From Phaeoceros laevis (lineage: Eukaryota; Anthocerotophyta; Anthocerotopsida; Notothyladales), in assembly GCA_049999765.1 (NCBI GenBank), contig JBNGIQ010008360.1:1-22210 (forward strand): 22,210 nt of DNA, in the 5' to 3' direction. The position numbers and the translations under genes were made by a program. The notes below the pieces were generated by a model. It was not told the origin of the DNA. It ran no database searches and was given only the letters and a program-made list of their open reading frames with translations. Positions 20,446 through 22,210 of the stretch are shown here, in pieces (position 1 is the first letter of the stretch; every line of letters starts with the position of its first letter).

Positions 20446-20600
20446 AGCTGGGCTGCGCTCGCCACATCTAGGCCGTCCAGGACACCCCATTTTTCTCGTT
20501 TTTGGTTGCTGATTGTGGTGTTCTTCTGTTGCTTTCTGCCTGTTTTGTGCTCCAGGGCTGCGCCCCTTTGTGGGTAACCACTCGGAGTGGCTATCGCTCG

Positions 20601-20975
20601 GCTGTTCTCAATCCATCGCATCCAGCTCCAGTACCTGCTGATCTACTTCCTGTCGCACTGCAGGACTTGGCCACAGACCACTGGCATGTTACTTTTGCTT
20701 ACCTTCTGACTCCGTGCGCAAGCACTGTTGCCTTGTAGAAGGGCAGGCAGCTTCATTGACAGATTGTCAAAAGAGGATTGTTGGATAACGTCATGGCGGG
20801 CAACTGCCTAATGGACATGTATGCAAACTGTGGTTAGTTGGAAGATGCACGCCAGGTTTTTGACAGCATGGACACAAAGGATGTGGTGACATGGAATGCC
20901 CTTATTGCTGGGTGTGTACAGCAAGGACTCGGCCAAGAGGCGCTTGTTGTGTATGGACAAATGGAGGAGGCGGCC
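20601..20975 (+). pseudogene. PPR protein gene relic 1
   Basis: One frame reads as consecutive plant PPR motifs: HVTFAYLLTPCAS, KGRQLH, GNCLMDMYANCG, LEDARQVFDSM and KDVVTWNALIAGCVQQGLGQEAL. It is broken by TAG at 20736, TGA at 20757 and TAG at 20835, and loses PPR character after QMEE (about 20972). Plant PLS-type PPR proteins act in organelle RNA processing and editing. This copy has no start, no C-terminal E/DYW domain and cannot encode a product. Confidence 0.8.
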
Positions 20976-21330
20976 CTCATTTTTGTGCTGGGGAGGTTGC
21001 GAGAGTTCTGGAGCCGTTGCTAATCTGCAGTTCATCTCAAAGCCTTCACATTCAGGGCTCTGCGAGATTCCAGCACTGTGAAGGCTACAGGCCCTTGTCG
21101 GCAGTGGAGGTCCCTGCGGCAAATCTGCTAGGCATCAAAGAGCTACCTGCAGTTTGCTTGCAGCTGACACTGGACACAAGTGTTGCGGCTCTTTCTTACT
21201 GCCCTTCACCATTCGCAAGTTTTGCAAGCTCTCCATTTTGATGTGCTTCCGTAACTTGTTTGGGCACACGTTGCGTTAACGTGGGTAATTACTGCTGGAG
21301 AGTTCAAGCTGCTGGAGAATTCACTGCTGA
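20976..21330. other. Spacer between the PPR relics
   Basis: An open plus frame continues to 21241 but shows no PPR repeat pattern that I can defend. It may be decayed PPR sequence or unrelated DNA. Confidence 0.35.
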
Positions 21331-21530
21331 AGAGCTTAGGATGCTGTGAAGCTTGAGGACCATGTTACTTTTCCTTGCTTTCTCAAGGCGTGTGCAAGCA
21401 ATGGTTCCATATAGTAGCAATGTGGTAAGCTGGAAGATGCACGCCAGGTTTTTTGATAGCATCACCTCAAAGGATGTGGTGGCATGGACAACGCTGATCT
21501 CTGGGTATGTAGAGGATTTCAGGAGGATCG
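21331..21530 (+). pseudogene. PPR protein gene relic 2
   Basis: Reads KLEDHVTFPCFLKACAS in one frame. After two inserted bases near 21418 it reads CGKLEDARQVF, and after one extra T in the run at 21449-21454 it reads DSITSKDVVAWTTLISGYVE. Relic 1 has five T at the equivalent run, so the insertion is in this copy. The two relics share GGAAGATGCACGCCAGGTTT exactly and remain alike for about 80 further bases, so they derive from related PPR genes or one duplicated repeat. Confidence 0.75.
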
Positions 21531-21950
21531 AGAGAGAGCGAGAGTAGGAAATTGTAGAAGTGAATTGAATTGGCACGTGTGTGCCAAGAAGACACATGTC
21601 AGGCGGTGTGCCTGTTCACCGTGAATGGACATGGTGGTTATATATAGTTGCGCCTGTACGAAATGTTACCACGTTTCGTACCTTGATAATTTTCTAATAA
21701 CTTAAATAACCTATTGACTATTTATCTGGATATTTAAAAAGACTTTAATTAATTACTTGAACTTAAATGCCTTTTTTTTCCCTACTCCCACTTAGACAGA
21801 TAATAAAATAACACAAACAACGAATGCGGAAACCCTATTCATTTGTGAACGCCGGCCACTGGGGCTGGGGCTCCCATACTTGTCACTTTTCGCATCCTGC
21901 CTTCACGCCGTCTTCACGCTCCGCCGTCGCAGCTGCTGTGCCCGATTGCC
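21531..21950 (+). other. Probable promoter region of the right-edge gene
   Basis: No gene seen. The segment 21680-21790 is AT-rich, including TTTAATTAATTA and a T-run. The part just before the ATG at 21951 is C-rich with CTTCACGC repeats, like a plant 5' untranslated region. Confidence 0.35.
21639..21647 (+). promoter_or_regulatory. TATA-like box
   Basis: TATATATAG lies about 304 bases before the ATG at 21951. It is a good plant TATA match, but the distance would require a long 5' untranslated region or an intron. Confidence 0.3.
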
Positions 21951-22210
21951 ATGGACGAGATGCCAGGTTCTTCATCCCTTGTGTGTTTGCTGGTCATCTT
22001 CCTTGGCCTCATCGTGCTCGCCATGCTTCACCGCCGCAAGCTGTGTACTATCTGCAACGAATTTGCCAAGCTCTACAGCTCTGAGGAGGAATTGGAGGCA
22101 GCTCACGCCCGCTGGAGGTTGCTGCAGGGTTTTCCTCGCCTTGCGCCAGATGCGCCTTACCGCATGCTTCCCTATTGCCTGGAAAGGCTGATGTACGCTG
22201 GTTCTGAGTT
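21951..22210 (+). CDS. N-terminus of a single-span membrane protein, unknown, runs off the window
   Basis: ATG at 21951 in a strong context (GCCATGG). The 86 codons to the window edge are open with no stop. Residues 9-26 (SLVCLLVIFLGLIVLAML) are a clear hydrophobic span followed by HRRK, suggesting a signal anchor with the C-terminal side in the cytosol. After it come CTICNEF and a charged helix (SSEEELEAAHARWRLLQ), then LAPDAPYRMLPYCLERLMYAG. Two other frames overlap it but have no comparable features. The CX2C pair could be redox-active or metal-binding; that is only inference. I do not recognise the family. Confidence 0.6.
   Translation, partial: MDEMPGSSSLVCLLVIFLGLIVLAMLHRRKLCTICNEFAKLYSSEEELEAAHARWRLLQGFPRLAPDAPYRMLPYCLERLMYAGSE

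Noticed and set aside
22040-22120. Cysteine-protease inhibitor (I29-like) prodomain in the right-edge protein
   Set aside because: Only the short FAKLYSSEEE pattern is similar; the following residues do not fit and no protease domain is visible.
1-22210. CRISPR arrays, bacterial operons or rRNA genes
   Set aside because: No regularly spaced repeats with unique spacers, no ribosomal-binding or operon structure, and no rRNA sequence; the window is eukaryotic.

Overview
The window looks like nuclear DNA of a land plant. The evidence is an intact INDETERMINATE-DOMAIN (IDD) zinc-finger gene with plant-style introns, two relics of plant-type PPR genes, and a dense load of decayed transposable elements. 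The PPR wording and the non-L1-looking LINE make me lean towards a fern or another seedless plant, but that is inference. A run of 100 N (370-469) shows this is a draft scaffold.

Layout, left to right. 1-524: the tail of an unrecognised open frame broken by the gap. 821-6420: a long decayed LINE retrotransposon on the + strand. Its first open region has coiled coils and appears to carry two spliceosomal introns. Its second has an APE-type endonuclease, a reverse transcriptase and a C-terminal CCHC motif. About 7731-7795: a tRNA-like (SINE-type) block on the minus strand. 8480-9689 and 14037-15301: two members of what looks like one family of terminal-inverted-repeat (TIR) DNA transposons. Their ends are nearly perfect inverted repeats starting TAGAGTAG, and both have CCGGTA motifs pointing inward from each end. 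10399-13568: a three-exon IDD transcription factor gene (728 residues) lying between these two elements. The right-hand element contains its own two-exon gene for a Cys-rich/acidic protein that I do not recognise (14353-15107). 16947-18873, minus strand: a frameshifted gene resembling the DUF7869 family, with a DN...QNKN motif, a GHTHDQID motif and a C-terminal chromatin-reader-like segment. 20129-20445: a diverged 160-bp tandem repeat. 20601-21530: two PPR relics. From 21951 to the right edge: the start of a single-span membrane protein gene.

Only the IDD gene is clearly intact and recognisable. The Cys-rich gene and the right-edge gene are open and plausible but unidentified. The best candidates for something undescribed are the paired TIR family with its gene-bearing member, and the LINE with introns. 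All ten premature stops that I can place in the LINE are TAG or TGA and none is TAA, which fits C-to-T decay at methylated CHG and CG sites.
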